In this document: one piece after another, positions 48,674-57,915 of the stretch | Position numbering within the stretch: the first letter of the stretch is position 1 | How the letters are laid out: each line of letters begins with the position of its first letter | Assembly: GCF_000803315.1 (NCBI RefSeq) | Contig: NZ_JRMH01000001.1 | Span: forward strand, 2,232,001-2,296,000 | DNA: 64,000 nucleotides | Source of the DNA: Pectobacterium actinidiae | GTDB taxonomy: Bacteria > Pseudomonadota > Gammaproteobacteria > Enterobacterales > Enterobacteriaceae | Direction: 5' to 3' | The notes under the pieces: model-generated | The model's database searches: none | Seen by the model: the letters and a program-made list of their open reading frames with translations, nothing else | Told to the model about the DNA's origin: nothing | Program-made: the position numbers and the translations under genes

Positions 48674-48827
48674 TTATTTATCTATCCCAGAATTTCTATT
48701 TATTCCATAGCCGTGGCATCAGCACACGTCCACGAAATAATACGGCCAGAAAACCCAGTATGATGAAGCATGATGCAGTGCAGGTTCAACCGTTAATCAT
48801 CCAACGTGAACGAGGAAGCTCGTCATA

Positions 48828-48865
48828 AAAAAAGCCGATAACCTGTTATTGTTATCGGCTTTTCA
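48828..48865 (-). terminator. Terminator of the dat-ddc operon
   Basis: A 13-bp stem (AAAAGCCGATAAC/GTTATCGGCTTTT) with an 8-base loop and a minus-strand T-run, 20 bases after the ddc stop. Confidence 0.9.
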
Positions 48866-48885
48866 CGATGCGGTAGAGCAGGGAA

Positions 48886-50397
48886 TTAGGCAGTCAGCAA
48901 CGGCTGAGCAGTGCTTTCAACCAGTGCTAGCAGGACTTTGACATCGTCCAGGCTGACCGTTGGGTTCAGTAGCGTCAGTTTCAGGCAGGTTACGCCGTTA
49001 AATTCGGTGACGCCTACATTGGCACGTCCTGATTCCAGCAGTGCATCGCCAATGCGTTGGTTCAGCAATGCGATAGTCGCATCATCCGCTGTCGCCAGCT
49101 GTTGCGGACGGAAACGGAACAGTACGCTTGCCAACTGTGGCTGCATCACCAATTCCAGTGAGGCATGCTTATCCACATACTGTGCAACCTGCTGTGCCAG
49201 CGTGACGCCGTGATCGATGATCGCGGCGTATTGCTGCTGGCCTAAGGCTTCCAGTCCCATCCACAGCTTCAGCGCATCAAAACGACGCGTCGTCTGCAAT
49301 GATTTCGACACCAGATTAGGGACACCCTGTGCTTCATCAAACTCAGAGTTCAGGTAAGCCGCCTGATAGCGCATCAGCTCATAGTGGCGAGCTTCTTTCA
49401 ACAAGAAAGCGCCGCAGCTGATGGTCTGGAAGAATTGTTTGTGGAAATCTAACGTAATGGAATCCACCAATTCAATGCCGTCCAGATAATCGCGATACTT
49501 CTCGGACAGCAGCAGTGCGCCGCCCCAGGCTGCATCAACGTGTACCCAAATTTGATGTTCTGCCGCCAGTGTTGCAATCGCCCGCAAAGGATCGATCGCA
49601 CCAGCATCAGTGGTGCCCGCCGTCGCCACAATCGCCAGAATCTGCTCGTCGTTAGCCTTAGCCTGCGCCACTTTCTCTGCTAAATCGTTCAGATCCATCC
49701 GCGCGAAGCGGTCAGTTTTCACCAGCGTAACGCATTGATAACCCAGCCCCAGTAAAGCCATGTTCTTTTGCACCGAGAAATGGGCATTTTCAGAACAAAA
49801 CACTTTAATTTTCTTCAGGTTACCGACCAATCCATCTTGCTGGATTGAATGTCCCTGACGGGCAAAGAAGGCATCACGCGCCAGCATCAGCCCCATCAGG
49901 TTACTCTGGGTGCCACCACTGGTGAACACGCCAGCATCACCAGATTGGTAGCCTACCTGAGTACGAAGCCACTCAATCAACTTCATCTCGATGATGGTTG
50001 CTGAGGGGCTTTGATCCCACGAGTCCATGCTCTGGTTCGTGGCATTAATCAAGACTTCCGCCGCCTGACTGACTACCAGACTCGGGCAGTGCAGGTGAGC
50101 GACGCACTGTGGGTGATGCACCGACAGGCTGTCTTTCAAAAAGTACTCAATCGCGCGCTCGATAGCGGCCTGGTTACCCAGCCCCTGAGGATTAAAATCC
50201 AGCGTGATGCGTTCACGCAGTTCAGCAACGGTTTTCCCCTGATACATCTCAGGCTGTTGTAGCCACTGCATAACGGCTTGACTACTCTGCGCGATCGCTT
50301 CCTGATAGGCTTCGATACTCTGCGCAGAAGAGGCCAGAATCGGGTTGACTTTTGTTTCCACTGCTTCTGTTTCCACTAATTTGGACATCGTGGTCAT
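48886..50397 (-). CDS. ddc: L-2,4-diaminobutyrate decarboxylase
   Basis: A PLP-dependent group II decarboxylase of about 503 residues. Visible motifs are GVFTSGGTQSNLMGLMLARD (near residue 160), ATAGTTDAGAIDPL, HVDAAWGGALLLS, and LDFHKQFF, whose lysine binds PLP. It should convert L-2,4-diaminobutyrate to 1,3-diaminopropane. The dat gene directly upstream makes the substrate, the same pair as in Acinetobacter and Haemophilus. Start choice: GTG 50406, ATG 50397 or ATG 50388; GGAG is 3, respectively 12, bases before the two ATGs, so 50397 is a compromise. Confidence 0.88.
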   Translation of the reverse strand: MTTMSKLVETEAVETKVNPILASSAQSIEAYQEAIAQSSQAVMQWLQQPEMYQGKTVAELRERITLDFNPQGLGNQAAIERAIEYFLKDSLSVHHPQCVAHLHCPSLVVSQAAEVLINATNQSMDSWDQSPSATIIEMKLIEWLRTQVGYQSGDAGVFTSGGTQSNLMGLMLARDAFFARQGHSIQQDGLVGNLKKIKVFCSENAHFSVQKNMALLGLGYQCVTLVKTDRFARMDLNDLAEKVAQAKANDEQILAIVATAGTTDAGAIDPLRAIATLAAEHQIWVHVDAAWGGALLLSEKYRDYLDGIELVDSITLDFHKQFFQTISCGAFLLKEARHYELMRYQAAYLNSEFDEAQGVPNLVSKSLQTTRRFDALKLWMGLEALGQQQYAAIIDHGVTLAQQVAQYVDKHASLELVMQPQLASVLFRFRPQQLATADDATIALLNQRIGDALLESGRANVGVTEFNGVTCLKLTLLNPTVSLDDVKVLLALVESTAQPLLTA

Positions 50398-50406
50398 TCG
50401 CTCCAC

Positions 50407-51789
50407 TCAGACTGGCTTCACGCCAGCAGACAGCAGGGCGTTTTCAAATTTATCCAGGAAGATTTCCAATTCAGCATTGCTGATCAGCAGGGAAGGCAGC
50501 AGACGCAGAACGCAACCGTTACGGCCACCGCGCTCCAGAATCAGACCTGATTCAAAGCATTTTTTCTGCAACAGCGCAGACAGCTCGCCATCAGCCGGGT
50601 AGCAGCCCATGTGATCCTGCGCTTCGCCAGGTTTAACAATCTCAATACCGATCATTAATCCCAGGCCGCGAATATGGCCGATCACCGGATAACGTTTTTG
50701 CAGCTCAGCCAGTTTGGCTTTCAGCCATTCACCTTGCTCAGCAACTTTATTGGCTACCTGATTGTCTTTGAGGTGCTTCAGCGTCGTCAGGCCGGTTGCC
50801 ATCGCCAGTTGGTTACCACGGAAGGTACCGGTATGGTGGCCCGGTGACCAGGCATCGAACTGCTTCTTGATACCCAGTACAGCTAATGGCAAGCCGCCAC
50901 CTACTGCTTTGGACATCACGATGATATCTGGCTCAATGCCAGCGTGTTCGAAGGCGAAGAATTTACCGGTACGAGCAAAGCCCGCCTGAACTTCGTCGAT
51001 GATCAGCAGAATACCGTGTTCCCGCGTCACTTTACGGATGCGTTGCAGCCACTCGACAGGTGCCGGGTTAACGCCGCCTTCGCCCTGAACGGCTTCCAGA
51101 ATGACCGCCGCAGGTTTGCGTACGCCACTCTCAACGTCGTTGATCAGGTTTTCAAAGTAGTAGGTCAACGCTTTAACGCCAGCTTCACCGCCAATACCCA
51201 GCGGGCAGCGGTACTGGTGTGGATAAGGCATAAACTGGACTTCTGGCATCATGCCGTCGACCGCTTCTTTTGGTGACAGGTTACCCGTTACCGACAGCGC
51301 GCCATGCGTCATGCCGTGGTAGCCACCGGAGAAGCTGATCACACCAGCACGACCGGTGTATTTTTTTGCCAGTTTCAGCGCAGCTTCAACAGCATCGGCA
51401 CCAGAAGGGCCCGTAAACTGGAGGCAGTACTCTTTGCCCTGGCCAGGCAGTAAGGAAAGCAGATATTCGGAGAACTGATCTTTCAACGGCGTTGTCAGAT
51501 CAAGTGTATGTAACGGCAAGCCGCTAGTAATGACACGTTGGATGCTTTGCAGCACGTCAGGATGGTTATGTCCAAGCGCCAGCGTTCCCGCCCCGGCCAG
51601 ACAATCAAGATATTGATTATTCTCAACATCGGTGATCCACACGCCTTCGGCTTTCGCAATTGCCAAAGGTAATTTGCGTGGATAACTCCTCACGTTCGAT
51701 TCAAATTCAGCTTGTCTTGCCAAATAGGTTTCATTGTTTCCGTTTAATGAATTCGCACCTAAACTGTCAATACGGACTTTATCCGTCAT
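50407..51789 (-). CDS. dat: Diaminobutyrate--2-oxoglutarate aminotransferase
   Basis: A 460-residue class III PLP aminotransferase that makes L-2,4-diaminobutyrate from aspartate semialdehyde with an amino donor. Motifs are [17 protein letters not shown] near residue 55, [19 protein letters not shown] near 125, [19 protein letters not shown] and the PLP lysine in [16 protein letters not shown] lies 7 bases before ATG 51789 (4 bases before the ATG at 51792). The stop touches ddc, giving a two-gene operon. The frame upstream to 51897 is not used. Confidence 0.9.
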   Translation of the reverse strand: MTDKVRIDSLGANSLNGNNETYLARQAEFESNVRSYPRKLPLAIAKAEGVWITDVENNQYLDCLAGAGTLALGHNHPDVLQSIQRVITSGLPLHTLDLTTPLKDQFSEYLLSLLPGQGKEYCLQFTGPSGADAVEAALKLAKKYTGRAGVISFSGGYHGMTHGALSVTGNLSPKEAVDGMMPEVQFMPYPHQYRCPLGIGGEAGVKALTYYFENLINDVESGVRKPAAVILEAVQGEGGVNPAPVEWLQRIRKVTREHGILLIIDEVQAGFARTGKFFAFEHAGIEPDIIVMSKAVGGGLPLAVLGIKKQFDAWSPGHHTGTFRGNQLAMATGLTTLKHLKDNQVANKVAEQGEWLKAKLAELQKRYPVIGHIRGLGLMIGIEIVKPGEAQDHMGCYPADGELSALLQKKCFESGLILERGGRNGCVLRLLPSLLISNAELEIFLDKFENALLSAGVKPV

Positions 51790-51792
51790 CAT

Positions 51793-52148
51793 ATCTCTCC
51801 TACAACCGTGTGCTCGCAGGCAACCACAGTTGAATAAATGAATTAAACATGTAACTGCTATAAGAAAAACGCGGCCAATATAGGGTTTTTCAGTCACCGA
51901 CTCAATGATTTATTTCGTTTCGAAACTTTTATTTTTTTACATAAAAATCAACAACTTGATCGCATTATTGCGAATTATGATGCCATGGGTATCTTACATG
52001 CTTATTAAATAAGCAAAAAAAATCCTCCTACAGCAGAATTCCTGAACCGAAAAAGTGGCAACAGCGGGGGTAAACAGCACGTTTAGCTAGAGCGAGCGGG
52101 GAGAAACTTACGGAAGTTGCAGAGGTTTTTGAAACCTCTGCAACGCAT
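51793..52148. other. Intergenic region between the arginase-family gene and dat, with a 13-bp hairpin
   Basis: 356 bases without a gene. A perfect 13-bp stem (GTTGCAGAGGTTT, loop TTG, AAACCTCTGCAAC; 52116-52144) sits 5 bases beyond the arginase-family stop and probably ends that transcript, though no T-run follows. The remainder is AT-rich (51900-52020) and should contain the dat promoter. Confidence 0.6.
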
Positions 52149-53021
52149 TTATCCAATGAGTGGAAGTGATGCCAGCATCTTTTTAAGGTTGATCGCATCC
52201 CAGGGGAGATGTTCAGCAATTGTCAAACCGACTGGCTCAGCCTTGTCTGTCGCTCGGTTAAGCAGGCTGACAACATCTGCGATACTAAGCGTTCCCTCGG
52301 CCACATCGCCAAAATCGCTTTTCCCTCTGCCTGGTCGGGCAAACAGTACCGATCTGAACAGCGCAGGATCTAAAACATCCAGATCGATATGGATGGCAAG
52401 ATATTCAATGGCTTCTTTCGCAATCCAGTCCATGACAGGTTGTGCTCCGTTTTTAACTTCTTCGGGGCTACACGTCGCAATATTATGCTCGGCGATAAAC
52501 CGAGCTTCGTATTCCAGCGGATCATGAATACCCGCAATCATGACTTTTTGGGGTGATAAGGATTTATGAACATCCCGCGTTAATGCTTGATCCCCATATC
52601 CCATGAGTGCGCCGAGGACATGCGCATGAGAATGTGCAAATTGCTCCGGCGTCATCACATCGGGATGTGAATCCACCCAAAGCACGCCCAGCTTATCTCC
52701 ATATTTTTCGACAAGATAAGAGAACGGCATCAGGGAAACCAGACAGTCACCACCCAGCACGACGATGGTGTCCGGTTTATGCTTCATAATGGCTTCTCGA
52801 GCGTGACCCAGCTGCGTAATCACCTGATTTCTCCCGATAATGCCGTTTTCGTTTAGCAGCGGTTCGTCGGATGGCGGGGGAACATCGATCTCTTCAACTG
52901 CGCCTTTAGCTTTTGGAGCGAGCCATGAAAGCAGATGGGAACCAAAGTGATAAGAAGCATTATTTCCGCCTTGCCACTGAGGAAAAATGAGTCTGAGGCT
53001 ATTGTTTGATGAATTCGTCAT
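52149..53021 (-). CDS. Arginase-family ureohydrolase with a Cys in the first metal motif
   Basis: A 290-residue protein of the arginase/agmatinase/formiminoglutamase fold. The metal motifs are present in order, but the first is LGGDCLVS (near residue 91) where the usual form is GGDHS. Then come WVDSHPD (near 116), SHAHVLG (near 130) and IDLDVLDP (near 214), followed by LPWDA near the C terminus. The histidine-to-cysteine change removes or alters one manganese ligand, so the substrate and metal are uncertain. It is divergent from a TetR regulator with a strong palindrome between them. Confidence 0.75.
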   Translation of the reverse strand: MTNSSNNSLRLIFPQWQGGNNASYHFGSHLLSWLAPKAKGAVEEIDVPPPSDEPLLNENGIIGRNQVITQLGHAREAIMKHKPDTIVVLGGDCLVSLMPFSYLVEKYGDKLGVLWVDSHPDVMTPEQFAHSHAHVLGALMGYGDQALTRDVHKSLSPQKVMIAGIHDPLEYEARFIAEHNIATCSPEEVKNGAQPVMDWIAKEAIEYLAIHIDLDVLDPALFRSVLFARPGRGKSDFGDVAEGTLSIADVVSLLNRATDKAEPVGLTIAEHLPWDAINLKKMLASLPLIG

Positions 53022-53087
53022 GGGTGTTTGCTCATTTAGTTGAGGAAGAGTGCTGGTCTTCGCCTGAGTTGATGGCGATATTTATCA

Positions 53088-53123
53088 GCACCAAAATGAA
53101 TGATCGTTCATTCATTTTGGTGC
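53088..53123. promoter_or_regulatory. Operator-like palindrome between the arginase-family and tetR genes
   Basis: Arms of 16 bases (GCACCAAAATGAATGA and its exact complement) flank a 4-base centre TCGT. It is 67 bases from the arginase-family start and 137 bases from the tetR start. Position and symmetry fit the binding site of the adjacent TetR protein. Confidence 0.75.
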
Positions 53124-53260
53124 GCACGTGTTCATTTTACAAGTCATCATTTTTGATATCGCTTTTCCCGCGAGAGCACGACAGGCCAGAAAAGCCAGGT
53201 CTGGCATGGAGAAAAAAAGCGCGCTAAAGTGCGCCCATTGATAAATAGTCAGGATCAACC

Positions 53261-53833
53261 ATGACGAATGACAATGTGACCTATCACAAGCTCATCACGG
53301 CCGCAGCGGCTTGTTTTGCGGAGAAGGGGTTTAATGCAACCAGCATAAAAGAAATTGCTACACGTGCCGGCATCAGTCAGGGGGCAATGTATACCTACTT
53401 CAAAGGGAAGGGTGAACTGATCTCTGCAATCGTGTTAGAAGAACAAAAGTCAGCGCTTGCGGCTCAGGCGTTGTCTCATTCAGGTTCGTATCTGAATTGT
53501 GTTTGTTCTTTGCTTGAATCATGCATCAGCGATGTGGGGTATCCTGCCTCACACCATCTTTGGGTTGAAATTATTGCTGAGTCTGCCCGTAATCCGTCCT
53601 TACGTGAAACCTTCATTACGAGTGATAAGGCAATGCGTGATGGGATAGGCAAAATAATAGAAAAGGGCGTAGAAGCGGGAGAATTCAGTAATAGTATTAA
53701 CATCGAAGAGACCACAATTATGCTTTTTTCAATCATTGATGGTCTTATCGGCCGGAAAGCAATAAATAAAGATTTTTCACCCGAAAAAGACTTGCCTTCC
53801 TTTCGTCGAACGATCGAGAAAATTTTACGTTAA
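53261..53833 (+). CDS. TetR/AcrR-family transcriptional regulator
   Basis: A 190-residue regulator with the TetR helix-turn-helix at residues about 12-50 (AAACFAEKGFNATSIKEIAT, then GISQGAMYTYFKGK). The ligand-binding domain is larger and unassigned. The divergent position and the palindrome at 53088-53123 make it the probable local repressor of the arginase-family gene and of itself. The effector is unknown. The codon usage is more AT-rich at the 3' end than in neighbouring genes. Confidence 0.88.
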   Translation: MTNDNVTYHKLITAAAACFAEKGFNATSIKEIATRAGISQGAMYTYFKGKGELISAIVLEEQKSALAAQALSHSGSYLNCVCSLLESCISDVGYPASHHLWVEIIAESARNPSLRETFITSDKAMRDGIGKIIEKGVEAGEFSNSINIEETTIMLFSIIDGLIGRKAINKDFSPEKDLPSFRRTIEKILR

Positions 53834-53877
53834 GTGATGTTTATTTTAAGTAATAACGTGGCGCGGGTTAGCGCCCG

Positions 53878-55173
53878 TTAGATCGGGTTCCAGCGGTTTC
53901 TGAGGTAATTAACCGCGTCCTGGGTCTGTGGTTGATTGAGATAGTTCTCTCTGAACAGAATCGTACCGTTGATTTGCGGCATAGACTCGTTCAAATCGAG
54001 CTGTTTTTTCAGCTCCGGCACGCCACCATTTATCATCCAGTCAGGTTCATTCTTTGAAGGTTCACCCACTTTATACAGTGCAACGCCAATATAGAGACGC
54101 GTATTCGTCGGCTTCACTACATCTGCCCACCATTTTGCCAATACATCATAGCGAGCCGCGTCACGCGCGAAGGGCCAATATATCTGTGGGGCAATGTAAT
54201 CCAGCAACCCTTTCTGCACCCACAGGCGGGTATCAGCATAAGCTTCATCGTAGGCAGCCGCGCCGCGCGTATCAGAGCCTGCCGCATCGTGTGATCGGTT
54301 GCGCCACACGCCTGCGGGGCTTACGCCGAATTCAACGTCAGGCTTCAACTGCTTAATCGTGTGCGCAACCTGCTCAATCAATAGCTGTGTATTGTGCCGC
54401 CGCCAGTCTGCTTTTGAGCCAAATCCCTGACCATATTTCTTAAACGTCTCAGCATCGTTAAGCATCGAACCGGATGATTCAGCATAGAAGTAATCATCGA
54501 ACTGCACACCATCAATAGGGTAGCTCGCAACGACTTCGGCCACGATACTGGTGATCCAGCTTCGCGCTTCCGGGATGCCAGGGTCGAGCACAAAACGATC
54601 GCCTGCGGTGCGGATCCAGTCACGGTGCAGCACAAATACGCTGGCCGGATTCTGCGACAAGGTGCGATTTAGCTCCGCTACGGTCGTGGACTTAGTGTTA
54701 ACGGAGACGCGATAAGGATTAAACCAGGCGTGGACTTTCATGCCACGTTTGTGCGCTTCATCCAGCATGAACTGTAGCGGATCGTAGCCAGGATCCTCAC
54801 CAATATTGCCCGTTAACATATCTGACCAGGGCAATATTTTAGAGGGCCAGAGTGCGGTACCATCAGGCTTAACCTGGAAAAATACGGTATTGATACCGAG
54901 ACTTTTCAATTTATCCAGCTTGGCTTTCAGCGCATCCTGCTGCTGAGTCACGCGACTAGCCGGGCTGCTGACATTGATGGATGTCACCGGAGGCCAATCC
55001 AGGCGGGAGACGGTCGCTAACCAAACACCGCGCATGGGTTCCTTATTCTGTTGAGATTTCGCTGGAAGCGGCTGTTTAACAGGAGGAAGCGGGGTGACAA
55101 GCGAGCTTGGTGGTTTAGACGCGCAACTGGCAAGTAGAAGCGCAGCAGCAATAAGTACGACTGGCTTTTTCAC
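53878..55173 (-). CDS. digH: DigH (YddW), divisome-localised glycosyl hydrolase lipoprotein
   Basis: A 431-residue lipoprotein: signal peptide with lipobox LLASC (C17), a proline-rich linker (residues about 20-45), then a GH10-like/DUF187 catalytic domain beginning PMRGVWLATVSRLDWPPV. Conserved pieces are FFQVKPDGTALWPS, VHAWFNPYRV, IDGVQFDDYFY and YIAPQIYWPF. In E. coli DigH binds denuded glycan at the septum and cleaves it. The next gene upstream (VF530-type) is only 5 bases away, so they are co-transcribed. Confidence 0.92.
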   Translation of the reverse strand: MKKPVVLIAAALLLASCASKPPSSLVTPLPPVKQPLPAKSQQNKEPMRGVWLATVSRLDWPPVTSINVSSPASRVTQQQDALKAKLDKLKSLGINTVFFQVKPDGTALWPSKILPWSDMLTGNIGEDPGYDPLQFMLDEAHKRGMKVHAWFNPYRVSVNTKSTTVAELNRTLSQNPASVFVLHRDWIRTAGDRFVLDPGIPEARSWITSIVAEVVASYPIDGVQFDDYFYAESSGSMLNDAETFKKYGQGFGSKADWRRHNTQLLIEQVAHTIKQLKPDVEFGVSPAGVWRNRSHDAAGSDTRGAAAYDEAYADTRLWVQKGLLDYIAPQIYWPFARDAARYDVLAKWWADVVKPTNTRLYIGVALYKVGEPSKNEPDWMINGGVPELKKQLDLNESMPQINGTILFRENYLNQPQTQDAVNYLRNRWNPI

Positions 55174-55178
55174 GTTGG

Positions 55179-55466
55179 TTAGCTCTTATTTCTGCGGCTA
55201 TTCGCCCATGGGTCAACGGCGATCTCATCCGATTTGGCGGAAGTGACATCATCCAGAGAATCAAGATACAGCGCTTCAACTTCGGCACGCGCCCAGGGGG
55301 TTCTACGCAGAAACTTTAAACTGGATTTGACGCTCGGATCGCTTTTAAAGCAATTGATGTTGATCCGTTTACCCAACTCAACCCAGCCAAAACGGGCAAC
55401 CAGCGCATTGACTTGCATTTCAAGCGTGACGCCATGCAAAGGATCTTTAGAAGTATGAGCAGTCAT
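55179..55466 (-). CDS. VF530-type (DUF2132) small DNA-binding-like protein
   Basis: A 95-residue protein of the VF530/DUF2132 family. The core is [20 protein letters not shown], then [13 protein letters not shown] and [21 protein letters not shown]. Structures of this family suggest nucleic-acid binding, but the role is not known. I chose ATG 55466 ([10 protein letters not shown]); the longer frame to 55514 adds 16 atypical residues. It is first in an operon with digH. Confidence 0.85.
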   Translation of the reverse strand: MTAHTSKDPLHGVTLEMQVNALVARFGWVELGKRININCFKSDPSVKSSLKFLRRTPWARAEVEALYLDSLDDVTSAKSDEIAVDPWANSRRNKS

Positions 55467-55838
55467 GTAACGTCCAGTAGTTTCAGATTTTTGTTCAGGA
55501 TTGGGCTTGAGCAACGAAGGTTACAAGAAAGCAGGGCGAGCGGCAATGTTATGCAGCTATATGGGGAGTTTCTTACGTAGCGATGTCCGCGAGTATTATC
55601 TTGCAGAAAGATAGTGTGCGGAGCGAGTCCTGATGAAACCACGGCCTGGCTACTGTAAAAAATGATTAATGCAGTGGGCTAGGTGGATAATGGCGGTTAC
55701 AAAGTCTGGTACGTAGCTGAATATTTCATTTAACATAATATACATTATGCGAACCCATAGAGGCGCACGCAGGAACTGGCCGTTCAACTGAGCAAATTCC
55801 CCATCAGTAACATGTCATCTATCGCCAGCCATCGATAC
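55467..55838. other. Intergenic region upstream of the VF530-type gene
   Basis: 372 bases. It should contain the promoter of the VF530-digH operon. I saw no convincing gene, RNA or repeat; the stretch around 55730-55760 is AT-rich (TAACATAATATACATTATG). Confidence 0.5.
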
Positions 55839-56231
55839 TTAGTTTGCTGTTGGTGTTCCCTGATGAAACCGCATTTGCCAGTCAGCGGGATTTTGACTGT
55901 CAGCATTTTTAATCCACAGCGATGTCCGCCATGTTTTACTGACGATGTTATTCTCGTCTGCCCTGTAACTCAGGTATGTCAGCAGCACACTTTTTTCATC
56001 CACCACTGATAACTCGAAGTTATCGGCCTGTATCTGTTGTTCAACCGTTTCAGAAATTAGTGCATCGATAACCTGCTGTTTGTCGTATCGCATTCCAGAA
56101 CGACCAATTTCAAAAAAGTCGCGGTGCAGCAGCTGATCAATGATGGTTTTCTGGCTGCGCGTTGCTTGGCAATGAAGTTGTCTTTCATAATGCACAATCA
56201 GCGACTGTAACGTTTGTGTCTCTGATATCAT
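55839..56231 (-). CDS. NTF2-like (DUF4440-type) protein A
   Basis: A protein of about 130 residues that reads like the NTF2/DUF4440 fold: an N-terminal helix pair (LQSLIVHYERQLHC), LLHRDFFEIGRSGMRYDKQQVIDAL, and the end SKTWRTSLWI followed by WQMRFHQGTPT. No signal peptide is present, so it is cytoplasmic. The start may be ATG 56231 or ATG 56246; neither has a strong ribosome-binding site. It follows another NTF2-like gene by 25 bases and probably shares its transcript. No activity can be assigned. Confidence 0.65.
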   Translation of the reverse strand: MISETQTLQSLIVHYERQLHCQATRSQKTIIDQLLHRDFFEIGRSGMRYDKQQVIDALISETVEQQIQADNFELSVVDEKSVLLTYLSYRADENNIVSKTWRTSLWIKNADSQNPADWQMRFHQGTPTAN

Positions 56232-56256
56232 GAGTTCTGAGCCCATTCACTGTTTA

Positions 56257-56592
56257 CTACGGAAAGAAAAACCAAGCTGTATTAATAAGCCCGTTATTAA
56301 CTTCAAAGACGGCAATGCTTTCTATTGGTTCTGCTGAAAGCCCATGGATTAATTCATGATCAAATACTTTATTACCTAATACTGTACGAGATAGCAATTC
56401 CGCTCTTAGTTTTGGGTTGTTGAATCGGTTATTCACGTAAAACTCTCTCAGTGCTTCTTTTCCTATCATCGACGGCGTTTCTGCTGGCATACGGTATGCT
56501 TTAAAATCCGGTGCAAAACATGACACGAATGTATCGATATCATGTTCGTTATAGGCTTTAAACTGTGCCGCTACGGCCAATTCTGGTGACAT
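56257..56592 (-). CDS. NTF2-like (SnoaL-type) protein B
   Basis: A 111-residue SnoaL/ketosteroid-isomerase-like protein: AAQFKAYNEHDIDTFVSCF, then FKAYRMPAETPSMIGKEALR and a beta-rich C terminus ending TAWFFFP. Many such proteins are small isomerases or hydrolases; this one is unassigned. The ATG at 56592 has GGAGAG 5 bases upstream; the longer frame to 56655 is rejected. It precedes protein A in a likely two-gene operon. Confidence 0.72.
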   Translation of the reverse strand: MSPELAVAAQFKAYNEHDIDTFVSCFAPDFKAYRMPAETPSMIGKEALREFYVNNRFNNPKLRAELLSRTVLGNKVFDHELIHGLSAEPIESIAVFEVNNGLINTAWFFFP

Positions 56593-56747
56593 ATTTCTCT
56601 CCATTATGTGTTTTTCTACTGTGCCTGAATAAATAAACTGTGTGTCAATTATCAAGAAATCAGGAAGACTCGCTGCACGATTTATCTAGGTCTCGGAGCG
56701 TTTTCCTCTACAATATATTTTCCAGCCCGCTTATCAGGTCCATTCCC

Positions 56748-57014
56748 ATGCCAAGACTGACTCAGAAAGACATGACAGAAAGTGAACAACGCCAACTCAA
56801 GACGTTACTCGATCAGGCGAGAAAAAAACAGGGTCGTTCGCTAACCAACTCTGAGAGTAATCATATTAAAGACGATTACATCGATAAGCTCATGAAGGAA
56901 CGTGAAGCCGTAGCAAAACAGGCAAAGGCCGAGAAGAAGAAAAATAAGTTTAAACCTGATTCCTCAGTCACATATGAATGGTCAGCCAGTACAAATCTAC
57001 GCGGACGTCGCTAG
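56748..57014 (+). CDS. yjbD: YjbD family protein (DUF3811)
   Basis: An 88-residue charged protein matching E. coli YjbD: MPRLTQKDMTESEQRQLKTL, GRSLTNSESNHIKDDYIDKL, then a lysine-rich helix and the end FKPDSSVTYEWSAS. Function unknown. ATG 56748 matches the family start; the open frame back to 56640 is not conserved in character. It stands alone and faces the end of the ArgP-like gene. Confidence 0.85.
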   Translation: MPRLTQKDMTESEQRQLKTLLDQARKKQGRSLTNSESNHIKDDYIDKLMKEREAVAKQAKAEKKKNKFKPDSSVTYEWSASTNLRGRR

Positions 57015-57033
57015 TATTTCTGGCTTGACACCA

Positions 57034-57915
57034 TTAGCGAAAAAGATACCGAACGGCCGCAACGCGTACGCTCTGACTTAATACATCCAGCGATGTTGAG
57101 CGGATATTCCAGCGGTGCCAGTACAGTCGAGTATCGATAGGATCCCCGGATTGAAACGGGACTAATTCGCCTTTTTCCATATGAGATGATGCCATATGTT
57201 CCGGGATCATCCCCCACCCTAGCCCTCTAACAATGGCGCCAACAAAGGCCGCTGTTGAAGGAACAAATTGCTGTGGCGGTTCAATCGCTATCGGAACCAG
57301 CGATGCTATAAATAAGGATTGTAATCTGTCCTTATTATTAAATATTAGGAGCGGTGCTTTCTGTAAACTGTCCGCATTGATGCCGTCAGCAAAGTACGTG
57401 TCGTGAAAAGTTTGTGAGCAATAGGCGCGATAACGCATCGTTCCTAAATACTCCACGCCACATCCCTGAATCGGCTCCGGGCTGGCACTGACCGCCGCCA
57501 TAACCCTGCCTTCACGCAGCAAGGTCGCCGAGTGTTCCTGATCCTCGGCAAGAATATCGAGCAAAATACCAAACTGGTGGCAGGCATCATCCATCGCATC
57601 TAAAAACCATCCATCGATAGAATCCGCATTCACAGCCACTGAAATACTTTGTCTGGCTGGCATTTCAAGCGTGCTGAAAAGCTCGCTCTCCAACATATCT
57701 ATCTGTTCGGCGTGCCGAAGTAGCGCTTGCCCCGTCGGCGTTGCGCGACAAGGATTGCCCCTTACAATCAGCACCTGACCAAGCTGATCTTCCAACTGCT
57801 TGATGCGCTGGCTAATGGCTGACGGCGTGACATGAAGCTTACGAGCCGCAATTTCAAAACTGCCGCTACGGACGATCTCCATAAACGCTTTCAGACAAGG
57901 ATAATTCAGATGCAT
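57034..57915 (-). CDS. ArgP/LysG-like LysR regulator
   Basis: A 293-residue LysR-family regulator of the ArgP/LysG subgroup. The helix-turn-helix is FEIAARKLHVTPSAISQRIK (residues about 20-39), then QLEDQLGQVLIVR, followed by SISVAVNADSIDGWFLDA, which is diagnostic of ArgP-type effector domains. ArgP activates the arginine/lysine exporter gene next to it in many bacteria; here no LysE/ArgO gene lies beside it, so its target is elsewhere. It is likely a paralogue rather than the main ArgP. Confidence 0.85.
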   Translation of the reverse strand: MHLNYPCLKAFMEIVRSGSFEIAARKLHVTPSAISQRIKQLEDQLGQVLIVRGNPCRATPTGQALLRHAEQIDMLESELFSTLEMPARQSISVAVNADSIDGWFLDAMDDACHQFGILLDILAEDQEHSATLLREGRVMAAVSASPEPIQGCGVEYLGTMRYRAYCSQTFHDTYFADGINADSLQKAPLLIFNNKDRLQSLFIASLVPIAIEPPQQFVPSTAAFVGAIVRGLGWGMIPEHMASSHMEKGELVPFQSGDPIDTRLYWHRWNIRSTSLDVLSQSVRVAAVRYLFR

